This document shows positions 1 to 4,680 of a stretch of 5,321 bases of DNA, piece after piece; position 1 is the stretch's first letter; each line of letters opens with the position of its first letter. The DNA comes from Hyphomicrobiales bacterium (GTDB lineage: Bacteria > Pseudomonadota > Alphaproteobacteria > Rhizobiales > Beijerinckiaceae). Both the position numbers and the translations under genes were made by a program. The stretch is taken from the NCBI GenBank assembly GCA_027489835.1, contig JAIXZF010000116.1, positions 1-5,321 on the forward strand. Direction: 5' to 3'. The notes below the pieces were generated by a model that saw only the letters and a list, made by a program, of their open reading frames with translations, ran no database searches and was not told where the DNA came from.

Positions 1-270
1 ACCGGCGCCGACGCCCGCTGCGGCAAGGTCGTCGTGGTGACCGCGCCGGCCGAGGTGCAGCGCGCCCGCGTGCTGGCCCGCCCCGGCATGACGCCGGCCA
101 GGCTCGAGGGCATCCTCGCCCGCCAGATGCCCGACGCGGACAAGCGCGCCCGCGCCGACTTCATTGTGGACACCAGCCACGGGCTGGATGCCGCGCGGGC
201 GCAGGTTCGCGCTATCGTGGATGCGCTCGCGCCGCCCGATTCGGGGCGTGCGGCGGAGACCCGACCCTGA
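1..270 (+). CDS. coaE: Dephospho-CoA kinase, C-terminal part (5' end outside window)
   Basis: CoaE phosphorylates the ribose 3'-OH of dephospho-CoA with ATP, the last step of coenzyme A synthesis, in the cytosol. The frame is open from base 1, and 89 C-terminal residues are visible before TGA at 268-270. Seen here: a KVVVVTAP strand, then R-rich QRARVLARPGMT, then ILARQMPDADKRARADFIVDT. That last stretch is the conserved CoaE region in which a Gln, a Lys/Arg cluster and an A-D-hydrophobic-V-D signature close the CMP/adenylate-kinase-like fold. The ATP-binding P-loop lies in the missing N-terminal part, so activity cannot be judged. CoaE proteins are usually about 200 residues, so a little over half is missing. 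dnaQ follows after 13 bases on the same strand, suggesting co-transcription. The coaE-dnaQ pairing is common in Alphaproteobacteria and supports the call. Confidence 0.93.
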   Translation, partial: TGADARCGKVVVVTAPAEVQRARVLARPGMTPARLEGILARQMPDADKRARADFIVDTSHGLDAARAQVRAIVDALAPPDSGRAAETRP

Positions 271-272
271 GG
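269..272 (+). promoter_or_regulatory. Candidate Shine-Dalgarno for dnaQ overlapping the coaE stop
   Basis: GAGG overlaps the coaE stop codon TGA (268-270) and lies 11 bases before the ATG at 284, against 14 before the second ATG at 287. This slightly favours the first ATG. The overlap would let ribosomes finishing coaE load onto dnaQ. The spacing is long for a standard site, so support is modest. Confidence 0.4.
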
Positions 273-283
273 CCAGAACTGCC

Positions 284-1009
284 ATGATGCGCGAAGTGGT
301 GCTCGACACCGAAACCACCGGCGTGGACGCGCGAAACGGCGACCGCGTCGTCGAGATCGGCTGCGTGGAGCTGATCAACCACTGCATCACCGGCCGCAGC
401 TTCCATGTCTACCTCAACCCCGAGCGGCCCATGTCGGAGGGCGCCTTCGCGGTGCATGGGCTGTCGGACGCCTTCCTCGCGGACAAGCCGATCTTCGCGG
501 CCATCGCGGATGAACTGGTGGAGTTCATCAAGGATGCGCGGCTGGTGATCCACAACGCGCCGTTCGACGTCGGCTTTCTCGACATGGAGTTCGCGCGCGT
601 CGGCAAGCCGCCGATCCAGAGCCAACTCGTCATCGACACGCTGACCATGGCGCGCCGCAAGCATCCCGGCGCCTCCAACAGCCTCGATGCCCTCTGCTCG
701 CGCTACGGCATCGACACCTCCCGGCGCGTCAAGCACGGCGCGCTGCTCGACGCCGAAATCCTCTCGGACGTCTACATCGAGCTCCTCGGTGGCCGTCAGG
801 CGGATTTCGGGCTGACCGCGCCGGCGGCCGGCTCGTCGCCGGGGCCGCGGCGCTCCCCGGTCCAGGGCCGCGCTTTGCAGCGCCCCGCGCCCTTGCCGTC
901 GAGGCTCACGCCGGAAGACCGGCAGGCCCATGCGCGCTTCATCGCCACGCTCGGGCCGTCGGCGCTGTGGCGCGACTATCCCGCCGTGGTGGAGGATGCG
1001 GCCGGCTGA
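284..1009 (+). CDS. dnaQ: DNA polymerase III epsilon subunit (3'-5' proofreading exonuclease)
   Basis: This is the proofreading exonuclease of the replicative polymerase core, which removes mismatched 3' nucleotides and works bound to the alpha subunit. The product is 241 residues, close to the 243 of E. coli epsilon. All DEDDh motifs are present: ExoI D8-T-E10 in LDTETTG, ExoII D95 in HNAPFDVGFLD, and ExoIII H151/D156 in HGALLDAEIL. The catalytic set is therefore D8, E10, D95, H151 and D156. The exonuclease domain ends near residue 177. A flexible Pro/Gly/Arg-rich linker (about 178-206) leads to a C-terminal tail, which in the family binds the alpha-subunit PHP domain. Two ATGs sit back to back (284 and 287). 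I chose the first for its better spacing to GAGG, and the two products differ by one Met. The open frame extends further upstream, but that part overlaps coaE and lacks family similarity. Confidence 0.96.
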   Translation: MMREVVLDTETTGVDARNGDRVVEIGCVELINHCITGRSFHVYLNPERPMSEGAFAVHGLSDAFLADKPIFAAIADELVEFIKDARLVIHNAPFDVGFLDMEFARVGKPPIQSQLVIDTLTMARRKHPGASNSLDALCSRYGIDTSRRVKHGALLDAEILSDVYIELLGGRQADFGLTAPAAGSSPGPRRSPVQGRALQRPAPLPSRLTPEDRQAHARFIATLGPSALWRDYPAVVEDAAG

Positions 1010-1018
1010 GCCGGCCGC
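998..1018. terminator. Perfect GC hairpin at the convergent dnaQ/secB ends, loop = dnaQ stop codon
   Basis: Left arm GCGGCCGGC (998-1006) and right arm GCCGGCCGC (1010-1018) are perfect reverse complements: 9 bp, all G/C. The 3-base loop is TGA (1007-1009), the dnaQ stop itself. The hairpin forms in transcripts from either direction, and the secB stop is only 10 bases from its right edge, so it could serve both convergent genes. No T-tract follows on either strand, so a classical intrinsic terminator is not shown. It may instead block 3' exonucleases or help Rho-dependent ending. Confidence 0.5.
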
Positions 1019-1027
1019 GAACCGTCC

Positions 1028-1513
1028 TCAGGAGAGCGGAGCGGGCGCGCCTGCGCCCTGCGTCTCCGCGACGCGCTGCTGGTAGAGGGCAGCGAAGTCG
1101 ACCGGATCGATGTAGAGCGGGGGGAAGCCGCCATTGCGCACGGCGTCCGCGACGATCTGCCGTGCGAACGGGAAGAGCAGCCGCGGGCACTCGATCATCA
1201 CCACCGCCGCCATGTGCTCGGCCGGGACGCCCGTGATGCGGAACACGCCGGCATAGGACAGCTCGAACACGAACAGCGTGTCGGTGCCAATCTCGGCCTT
1301 GCCCTCGAGCGTCAGCACGGATTCGACATCGGTCTCGCTCAGCTGCGAAGCCCCGACATTCACCTGGAGCTGGATCTGCGGGCTCTGCTGCTGCTGGCCG
1401 AACACGCGCGGGGCGTTCGGATTCTCGAAGGAGAAATCCTTCACATACTGCACCAGCGCGGTCAGGGATGCCTGGGCGCCCTGCGCTGCGCCGTTGGTTG
1501 CGTCATTGGCCAT
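1028..1513 (-). CDS. secB: Protein-export chaperone SecB
   Basis: SecB is a cytosolic homotetrameric chaperone that keeps precursor proteins unfolded and hands them to SecA at the SecYEG translocon. The 161-residue product carries the family landmarks: YVKDFSFENPNAP (residues 23-35), a beta-sheet core with alternating Gln/hydrophobic residues (QIQLQVNV), ECPRLLFPFARQIV (108-121) and GGFPPLYIDPVDFAALYQ (128-145). The tail is short and Ala/Pro-rich. I chose the ATG at 1513 because alphaproteobacterial SecB typically begins MAND-like, followed by an Ala/Gly/Gln-rich lead-in. The frame also opens at an ATG at 1570, adding 19 residues (MPQDDPETFN...) with no known SecB counterpart. Neither start has a strong Shine-Dalgarno. 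The gene is divergent from timA and convergent with dnaQ. From memory, fxsA often lies beside secB in related genomes, and it is absent here. Confidence 0.96.
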   Translation of the reverse strand: MANDATNGAAQGAQASLTALVQYVKDFSFENPNAPRVFGQQQQSPQIQLQVNVGASQLSETDVESVLTLEGKAEIGTDTLFVFELSYAGVFRITGVPAEHMAAVVMIECPRLLFPFARQIVADAVRNGGFPPLYIDPVDFAALYQQRVAETQGAGAPAPLS

Positions 1514-1598
1514 GGATAGGTCGCCGTCTCGAATGAGGGGGTTGAACGTTTCGGGATCGTCTTGGGGCATGCGCCCGTTCCGACCCGTTGCGCAGGGC

Positions 1599-1627
1599 GG
1601 CTAGCACGATCCGGCGCGGCTCACAAG
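1599..1627 (-). promoter_or_regulatory. Candidate secB promoter
   Basis: On the minus strand CTTGTGAGCC (1627-1618) holds a TTGTGA -35-like hexamer, followed by GCTAGCC about 14 bases after the extended -35. Alphaproteobacterial housekeeping promoters have TTG-rich -35 and GCTA-type -10 elements, so the -35 and the first half of the -10 fit while the rest is poor. Transcription would start near 1590, about 77 bases before the chosen ATG. It would also leave the longer start at 1570 inside the transcript. Confidence 0.27.
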
Positions 1628-1642
1628 AAATCGATCCGCCCG

Positions 1643-1681
1643 GGGCCGTCCGCGTCGTTCGGCCCGCACCCGCGCCGGGCC
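1643..1681. repeat. Three-segment inverted repeats able to form mutually exclusive hairpins
   Basis: GGGCCG (1643-1648) pairs perfectly with CGGCCC (1660-1665) across an 11-base loop. The overlapping GGCCCG (1661-1666) pairs perfectly with CGGGCC (1676-1681) across a 9-base loop. The middle segment can therefore join only one partner at a time. The element lies between the two outward promoter-like boxes. Short all-GC arms are common by chance in DNA this GC-rich, so function is uncertain. Confidence 0.3.
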
Positions 1682-1687
1682 TGCCGC

Positions 1688-1717
1688 CTTGTGACCCTCG
1701 CCACTCGATGTTACGAC
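1688..1717 (+). promoter_or_regulatory. Candidate promoter of the timA operon
   Basis: CTTGTGACCC (1688-1697) contains the -35-like TTGTGA (1689-1694). After a 14-base spacer from the extended -35, GTTACGAC (1710-1717) resembles the alphaproteobacterial -10 GCTANAWC at most positions. A transcript would start near 1724 and have a leader of roughly 70 bases before timA. The same box, in opposite orientation, lies before secB. The match is partial and unproven. Confidence 0.35.
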
Positions 1718-1776
1718 GCTGACACACCATATCAGCCCTCGGGACCCCACCATGGCTGGAACGGGGCGCCGTTCGC

Positions 1777-1784
1777 AGGCGGGA
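1777..1784 (+). promoter_or_regulatory. Weak ribosome binding site for timA
   Basis: AGGCGGGA ends 12 bases before the ATG at 1797. It is purine-rich but not a close anti-SD match, and the spacing is long. It is nevertheless the best candidate upstream of this start. It also lies at the end of the short leader frame 1752-1787. Confidence 0.3.
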
Positions 1785-1796
1785 TAAGACGACACG

Positions 1797-2492
1797 ATGC
1801 AGTTCGACCTTTTCACCCTTGTCTTCATCGCGCTGGCGGTCTTCGTCGCGTGGAAGCTCCGTTCCGTCCTCGGCCAGAAGACCGGCCACGAGCAGCCGCC
1901 CGCCGACATCTTCCAGAAGAAGGCGCCTGCCCCTCCGGCCGGCGGCGAAGGCAACGTGATCCGCCTGCCCGGCGCGGCCGCCAACGATGCGGGCCCGGAG
2001 CAGCCTTTCCGCTGGGCCGGCCTCGCCGCGCCCGGCTCGCCCGTCGCCACAGGCCTCGACGCCATTGCCCGCGAAGAGCGCGGCTTCGACGCCAAGGGCT
2101 TCCTCGAAGGCTCGAAGGCCGCCTACGAGATGATCGTGCTCAGCTTCGCGCGCGGCGACCGCAAGGCGCTGAAGGGCCTGCTCTCCAAGGAGGTGTTCGA
2201 GGATTTCGACGCCGCCATCGCCGAGCGCGAGCGCAAGGGCGAGGTCGCCGAAACCACCTTCGTGTCGATGGACAAGGCCGAGATCGTCGCGGCCGAGTTG
2301 CGCGCCAAGACCGCGATGGTCACGGTCAAGTTCTCGCCCAAGCTGATCAGTTCGGTGAAGAACAAGGCCGGCGAACTCGTCGACGGGAGCGCCGACACGG
2401 TCATCGACGTCAGCGAGACCTGGACCTTCTCGCGCCCCGTCGGCGCGCGCGATCCGAACTGGATCCTGGTGGCGACCGAAGCCGGCGCGTGA
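1797..2492 (+). CDS. timA: TimA: membrane-anchored Tim44-like domain protein
   Basis: The 231-residue protein has one N-terminal membrane segment (about residues 4-19, FDLFTLVFIALAVFVAW) followed at once by K20 and R22. By the positive-inside rule this places the rest in the cytoplasm. A low-complexity Pro/Gly/Ala linker (about 28-90) precedes a Tim44-like domain (about 95-231), marked by a GFDAKGFLEGSKAAYEMIV helix, AFARGD-like SFARGDRKALKGLLS, and a C-terminal beta-sheet ending ETWTFSRP...DPNWILVATE. In mitochondria Tim44 tethers Hsp70 to the import channel. The alphaproteobacterial TimA (studied in Caulobacter) is its inner-membrane relative, with an unsettled role. It is the first gene of the operon. 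Its stop overlaps the GTG of mltA (GTGA, 2489-2492), which suggests coupled translation. The ATG at 1797 is chosen because it starts directly before the membrane segment. Confidence 0.9.
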   Translation: MQFDLFTLVFIALAVFVAWKLRSVLGQKTGHEQPPADIFQKKAPAPPAGGEGNVIRLPGAAANDAGPEQPFRWAGLAAPGSPVATGLDAIAREERGFDAKGFLEGSKAAYEMIVLSFARGDRKALKGLLSKEVFEDFDAAIAERERKGEVAETTFVSMDKAEIVAAELRAKTAMVTVKFSPKLISSVKNKAGELVDGSADTVIDVSETWTFSRPVGARDPNWILVATEAGA

Positions 2493-3667
2493 GCCGGGCG
2501 CGCGTCTGGCTGGGGGCTCTCATGATCCTCGCTTCGGGCGCGCTTGGTGCGGAGGCGGAAGAGGCCGGCGGGCCGCCTTCCCATCCGGCGGCGCGCATCG
2601 CGCCCCTCGCCTTCGCGGATATCCCGCTCTGGGCCGAGGATGCCCATGACGAAGCCTTCCGGGCCTTCCTCGTCACCTGTCCGCCGGCGCCGGCCCTCAG
2701 GGCGGGCGCATCGCCTCCGGCGGGCCTGGCCGTCATCTGCGCCGAGGCAGCCGGACTCGGCCCGCTTGACCGGCAGGCGGCCCGCCGCTTCTTCGAGGCC
2801 CGCTTCACGCCGCACCGCATCGCGCCGCTCGAGGGCGAAGGCTTCCTCACCGGCTATTTCGAACCCGAATTCCCCGCATCGATGGTTCGGACGGACGAAT
2901 TTCCCGTGGCGCTGCATGGCCGCCCGCCCGATCTCGTGACCCTGGACGCCGCGGCAAGGCCCGAAGGGCTGCTCGCCGGCCTGCAGGCGGCGCGCCGGAT
3001 GCCCGACGGGACGCTCGCGCCGTTCCCGGTCCGCCGCGAGATCGAGGAGGGCGGTGAAGCCGGGGCCTGGCCCGTCATCGCCTGGCTGCGCGACCCGGTG
3101 GACCGCTTCGTCATGCAGGTGCAGGGCTCGGCGCGGCTGCGGCTGGCCGACGGCTCGATCCGGCGCGTAGCCTATGCCGGCCGCAACGGTCATCCTTACG
3201 TCTCGCTGGGCCGCCTCCTTTCGCAGCGCGAGGGCATTCCCCCGGCCGAGATGACGATGGATCGGCTGGTCGCGCGGCTGAAGGGGGACGCGGCCTTCGC
3301 GCGCGCCTTCATCTGGAACAACCCCTCTTACGTGTTCTTTCGCGCCGCGGACGAGCTTTCGCCCCATGAAGGACCTATCGGCGGCGCGGGGCGGCCTCTG
3401 ACCCCCCACCGCAGCGTCGCCGCGGATCGCGGGATCTGGGCCTACGGCCTGCCGCTCTGGCTCTCCGGCTTCGTGCCCGGCCCCGAGCGCGGCGTGACGC
3501 GGCCTCTTAACCGCCTCACCATCATCCAGGACACCGGCTCCGCCATCGTCGGTCCGGCGCGCTTCGACCTGTTCCACGGCGCGGGCGACGCGGCGGGCTT
3601 CATCGCGGGTCTCAGCCGCCACCCGGTCTCGGCCATCGTCCTGTGGCCGAAGGCGTCGCCGCCATGA
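2489..3667 (+). CDS. mltA: MltA-type membrane-bound lytic murein transglycosylase (GTG start)
   Basis: Lytic transglycosylases cleave the MurNAc-GlcNAc bond of peptidoglycan with 1,6-anhydro-MurNAc formation, acting in the periplasm. The 392-residue product begins at GTG 2489, overlapping the timA stop. This start gives a clean signal peptide: R3/R5, a hydrophobic core of about residues 6-20, and an A-x-A site near 21-23. The internal ATG at 2522 would cut that signal. No Cys lipobox is present, so unlike E. coli MltA it is probably secreted or anchored otherwise, not a lipoprotein. Landmarks are TGYFEPE (121-127), VMQVQGSARLRL (208-219), YVGRNG-like YAGRNGHPY (229-237), YVFFR (281-285), the ADRG loop (312-315), and the 3D domain QDTGSAIVGPARFD (347-360) with conserved Asp D348 and D360, one of which should be the catalytic acid. 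C64 and C84 may form a disulfide. It ends in an ATGA overlap with the next gene. Confidence 0.93.
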   Translation: MSRARVWLGALMILASGALGAEAEEAGGPPSHPAARIAPLAFADIPLWAEDAHDEAFRAFLVTCPPAPALRAGASPPAGLAVICAEAAGLGPLDRQAARRFFEARFTPHRIAPLEGEGFLTGYFEPEFPASMVRTDEFPVALHGRPPDLVTLDAAARPEGLLAGLQAARRMPDGTLAPFPVRREIEEGGEAGAWPVIAWLRDPVDRFVMQVQGSARLRLADGSIRRVAYAGRNGHPYVSLGRLLSQREGIPPAEMTMDRLVARLKGDAAFARAFIWNNPSYVFFRAADELSPHEGPIGGAGRPLTPHRSVAADRGIWAYGLPLWLSGFVPGPERGVTRPLNRLTIIQDTGSAIVGPARFDLFHGAGDAAGFIAGLSRHPVSAIVLWPKASPP

Positions 3668-4227
3668 AGCGGCGTGGCCGCGGCCCGGTCCTGAGCGAGG
3701 AGGACGTCGTCCTCTGGAGCCATGTCGCGCGAACCGTGAAGCCCTTTCCTGGCCGCGCCGCGCCCGTGCCGCCGCAGCCGGCCGAACCCGCCGAGCCGTC
3801 GGCGAAGCCGTCGACGCGCGGCGGGCCGGCCGCTCCCGTGCCTCCCGAGCCGAAGCCGGCTCTCGCCCCGCTGGTTCCGCTCGAACGCCGCACGCTGACC
3901 GCTCTGAAGCGGGGGCGGCAGCCGCTCGAGGGCGTGCTCGACCTGCACGGTCTAAGGCAGGCGGAGGCCCATGACCGGCTCCGCGCCTTCCTGCACGGCC
4001 GCCAGCGCGGCGGCGCGCGCCTCGTCCTCGTCATCACCGGCAAGGGCGCGGCCGGCGTCTCGGACAGCGGCGACGAGCGCGGCGTGCTCAAGCGCGTCGT
4101 GCCCCACTGGCTCAGGATGGCCGATCTGCGCGCGGTGGTGCTCGGCTTCGAGGACGCCGCGCTCACCCATGGCGGATCGGGCGCGCTGTATGTGCGCCTG
4201 CGCAGGCTCAAGGAGCAGGGACCATGA
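3664..4227 (+). CDS. Smr-domain protein (putative nuclease)
   Basis: The product is 187 residues. An N-terminal lead (1-30, LSEEDVVLWSHVARTVKPF) is typical of alphaproteobacterial stand-alone Smr proteins. It is followed by a Pro/Ala-rich linker (about 31-70) and a C-terminal Smr domain (about 88-182). Key motifs are LDLHGLRQAEAHDRL (92-106, with D93 and H95), the TGKG loop (126-129), and HGGSGALYVRLRR (169-181). These match the D-x-H-G and G-x-G signatures of the Smr family. Family members include E. coli SmrB, which cuts mRNA at collided ribosomes, and the MutS2 C-terminus, a DNA/RNA endonuclease. The substrate of this one is unknown. The ATG at 3664 overlaps the mltA stop (ATGA), and a weak GAAGG (3649-3653) lies 10 bases upstream. 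A GTG at 3643 would add seven residues and lie inside mltA, so I did not choose it. Confidence 0.92.
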   Translation: MKRRGRGPVLSEEDVVLWSHVARTVKPFPGRAAPVPPQPAEPAEPSAKPSTRGGPAAPVPPEPKPALAPLVPLERRTLTALKRGRQPLEGVLDLHGLRQAEAHDRLRAFLHGRQRGGARLVLVITGKGAAGVSDSGDERGVLKRVVPHWLRMADLRAVVLGFEDAALTHGGSGALYVRLRRLKEQGP

Positions 4228-4241
4228 GGGAGCCGGCATGA
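4224..4241 (+). other. Five-codon mini-frame linking smr stop to xre start
   Basis: ATG at 4224 overlaps the smr TGA (4225-4227) as ATGA. It reads five codons (MREPA) and stops at TGA 4239-4241, which itself overlaps the xre ATG (4238-4240) as a second ATGA. It could pass ribosomes from smr to xre by termination-reinitiation. It may equally be a chance by-product of a short gap, because xre has a good binding site of its own. Confidence 0.2.
4226..4232 (+). promoter_or_regulatory. Strong ribosome binding site for xre
   Basis: GAGGGAG overlaps the smr stop codon and ends 5 bases before the ATG at 4238. It is the clearest Shine-Dalgarno in the window. It fixes the xre start, and its overlap with the smr stop implies coupled translation. 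Confidence 0.65.
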
Positions 4242-4597
4242 CGCCCTTCGGCGCCCGGGTCCGGGAACTGCGCAAGCTGCGGGGCATGAGCCAGCAGGAA
4301 TTCGCCGAACGCCTCGGCGTTTCCAGCGCCTATGTCTCGGCGCTGGAGCATGGCCGCCGCGGACGCCCCACCTTCGCGCTGGTGCAGGGCGTCATCCACG
4401 CGCTCGGGGTGATCTGGGACGACGCGGACGAGCTGGTCAAGCTGGCGGACATCTCCGATCCGCGCGTGGTCATCGACACGGCCGGGCTCGACCCCGCCGC
4501 CACCCTCCTCGCCAATCGCCTCGCCCGCGAGATCCGCGACCTCGATGCCGCGACTCTGGCGCGCATGGCCGCGCTGCTCGACAAATCGGCCGGCTGA
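4238..4597 (+). CDS. XRE-family helix-turn-helix DNA-binding protein
   Basis: The 119-residue cytosolic protein has an N-terminal Cro/C1-type HTH (about residues 5-60): RVRELRKLRGMSQQEFAERLGV, then the recognition helix SSAYVSALEHGRRGRP. The ALEHG segment is the common XRE turn after helix 3. The C-terminal half (about 61-119) is mostly helical and charged, with no sensor or peptidase domain I recognise, and may serve in dimerisation. It lies ten bases after smr with a strong GAGGGAG site, so it is probably the last gene of the timA operon. From memory, a similar small XRE gene sits between smr and gyrB in many Hyphomicrobiales, so it is a conserved neighbour and not a phage remnant. Its targets are unknown. 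The secB/timA region with its inverted repeats is one candidate, by inference only. Confidence 0.9.
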   Translation: MTPFGARVRELRKLRGMSQQEFAERLGVSSAYVSALEHGRRGRPTFALVQGVIHALGVIWDDADELVKLADISDPRVVIDTAGLDPAATLLANRLAREIRDLDAATLARMAALLDKSAG

Positions 4598-4598
4598 G

Positions 4599-4645
4599 GC
4601 GCGGCGCACGGTTGACCCTGCCGCCCCCGGATGCGAGAGCCGCGC
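4599..4645 (+). other. Long-loop inverted repeat between xre and the kinase gene
   Basis: GCGCGGC (4599-4605) and GCCGCGC (4639-4645) are perfect 7-bp complements across 33 bases. Outer GGCT (4592-4595) and AGCC (4651-4654) could add four pairs. No T-tract follows. It might slow or end transcription from the timA operon, but the long loop and GC bias make chance likely. Confidence 0.18.
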
Positions 4646-4666
4646 GGACCAGCCCGGAACTGCCCC

Positions 4667-4672
4667 AGAGAG
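4667..4672 (+). promoter_or_regulatory. Ribosome binding site for the PfkB kinase
   Basis: AGAGAG ends 8 bases before the ATG at 4681, an acceptable spacing with a moderate anti-SD match. It supports that ATG as the start. No convincing promoter is seen in the 83-base gap: a TTGACC at 4612-4617 has no -10 partner at normal distance. Confidence 0.4.
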
Positions 4673-4680
4673 CCTGCGAT

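Larger units (their letters stand above)
1514..1796. promoter_or_regulatory. Divergent secB/timA control region
   Basis: This is the longest stretch without an accepted gene (283 bases). It must hold the promoters of minus-strand secB and plus-strand timA. It contains two outward-facing copies of CTTGTGANCC (1618-1627 minus, 1688-1697 plus), a set of overlapping inverted repeats between them (1643-1681), a short open leader frame before timA (1752-1787), and the possible 19-codon secB extension (1514-1570). Frames on either strand here lack recognisable protein similarity, so I see no hidden gene. Confidence 0.7.

Noticed and set aside
212..931. 239-codon minus-strand frame opposite dnaQ
   Set aside because: It is fully antisense to dnaQ, whose catalytic motifs are all intact. 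The antisense product is an Arg/Gly/Asp-rich shadow without motifs.
2123..3622. 499-codon minus-strand frame opposite timA and mltA
   Set aside because: The composition is Arg/Gly/Ala/Glu-rich with no family motifs, and it is antisense to two well-supported genes. Long antisense frames are usual when third positions are G/C.
1562..3667. Continuous 701-codon plus-strand frame that would make one large protein
   Set aside because: Only the part from 2489 on is MltA. The upstream part lies out of frame over timA and is Arg/Pro-rich, as expected of a GC-rich shadow frame. The signal peptide at 2489 marks the real start.
3751..3880. Pro/Ala-rich repetitive stretch in the Smr gene as a possible DNA repeat
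   Set aside because: No exact repeat unit recurs. It encodes an irregular flexible linker before the Smr domain.
4612..4617. TTGACC as a -35 element for the kinase gene
   Set aside because: The bases 16-18 downstream give no A/T-rich or GCTA-like -10, so a promoter is not supported.
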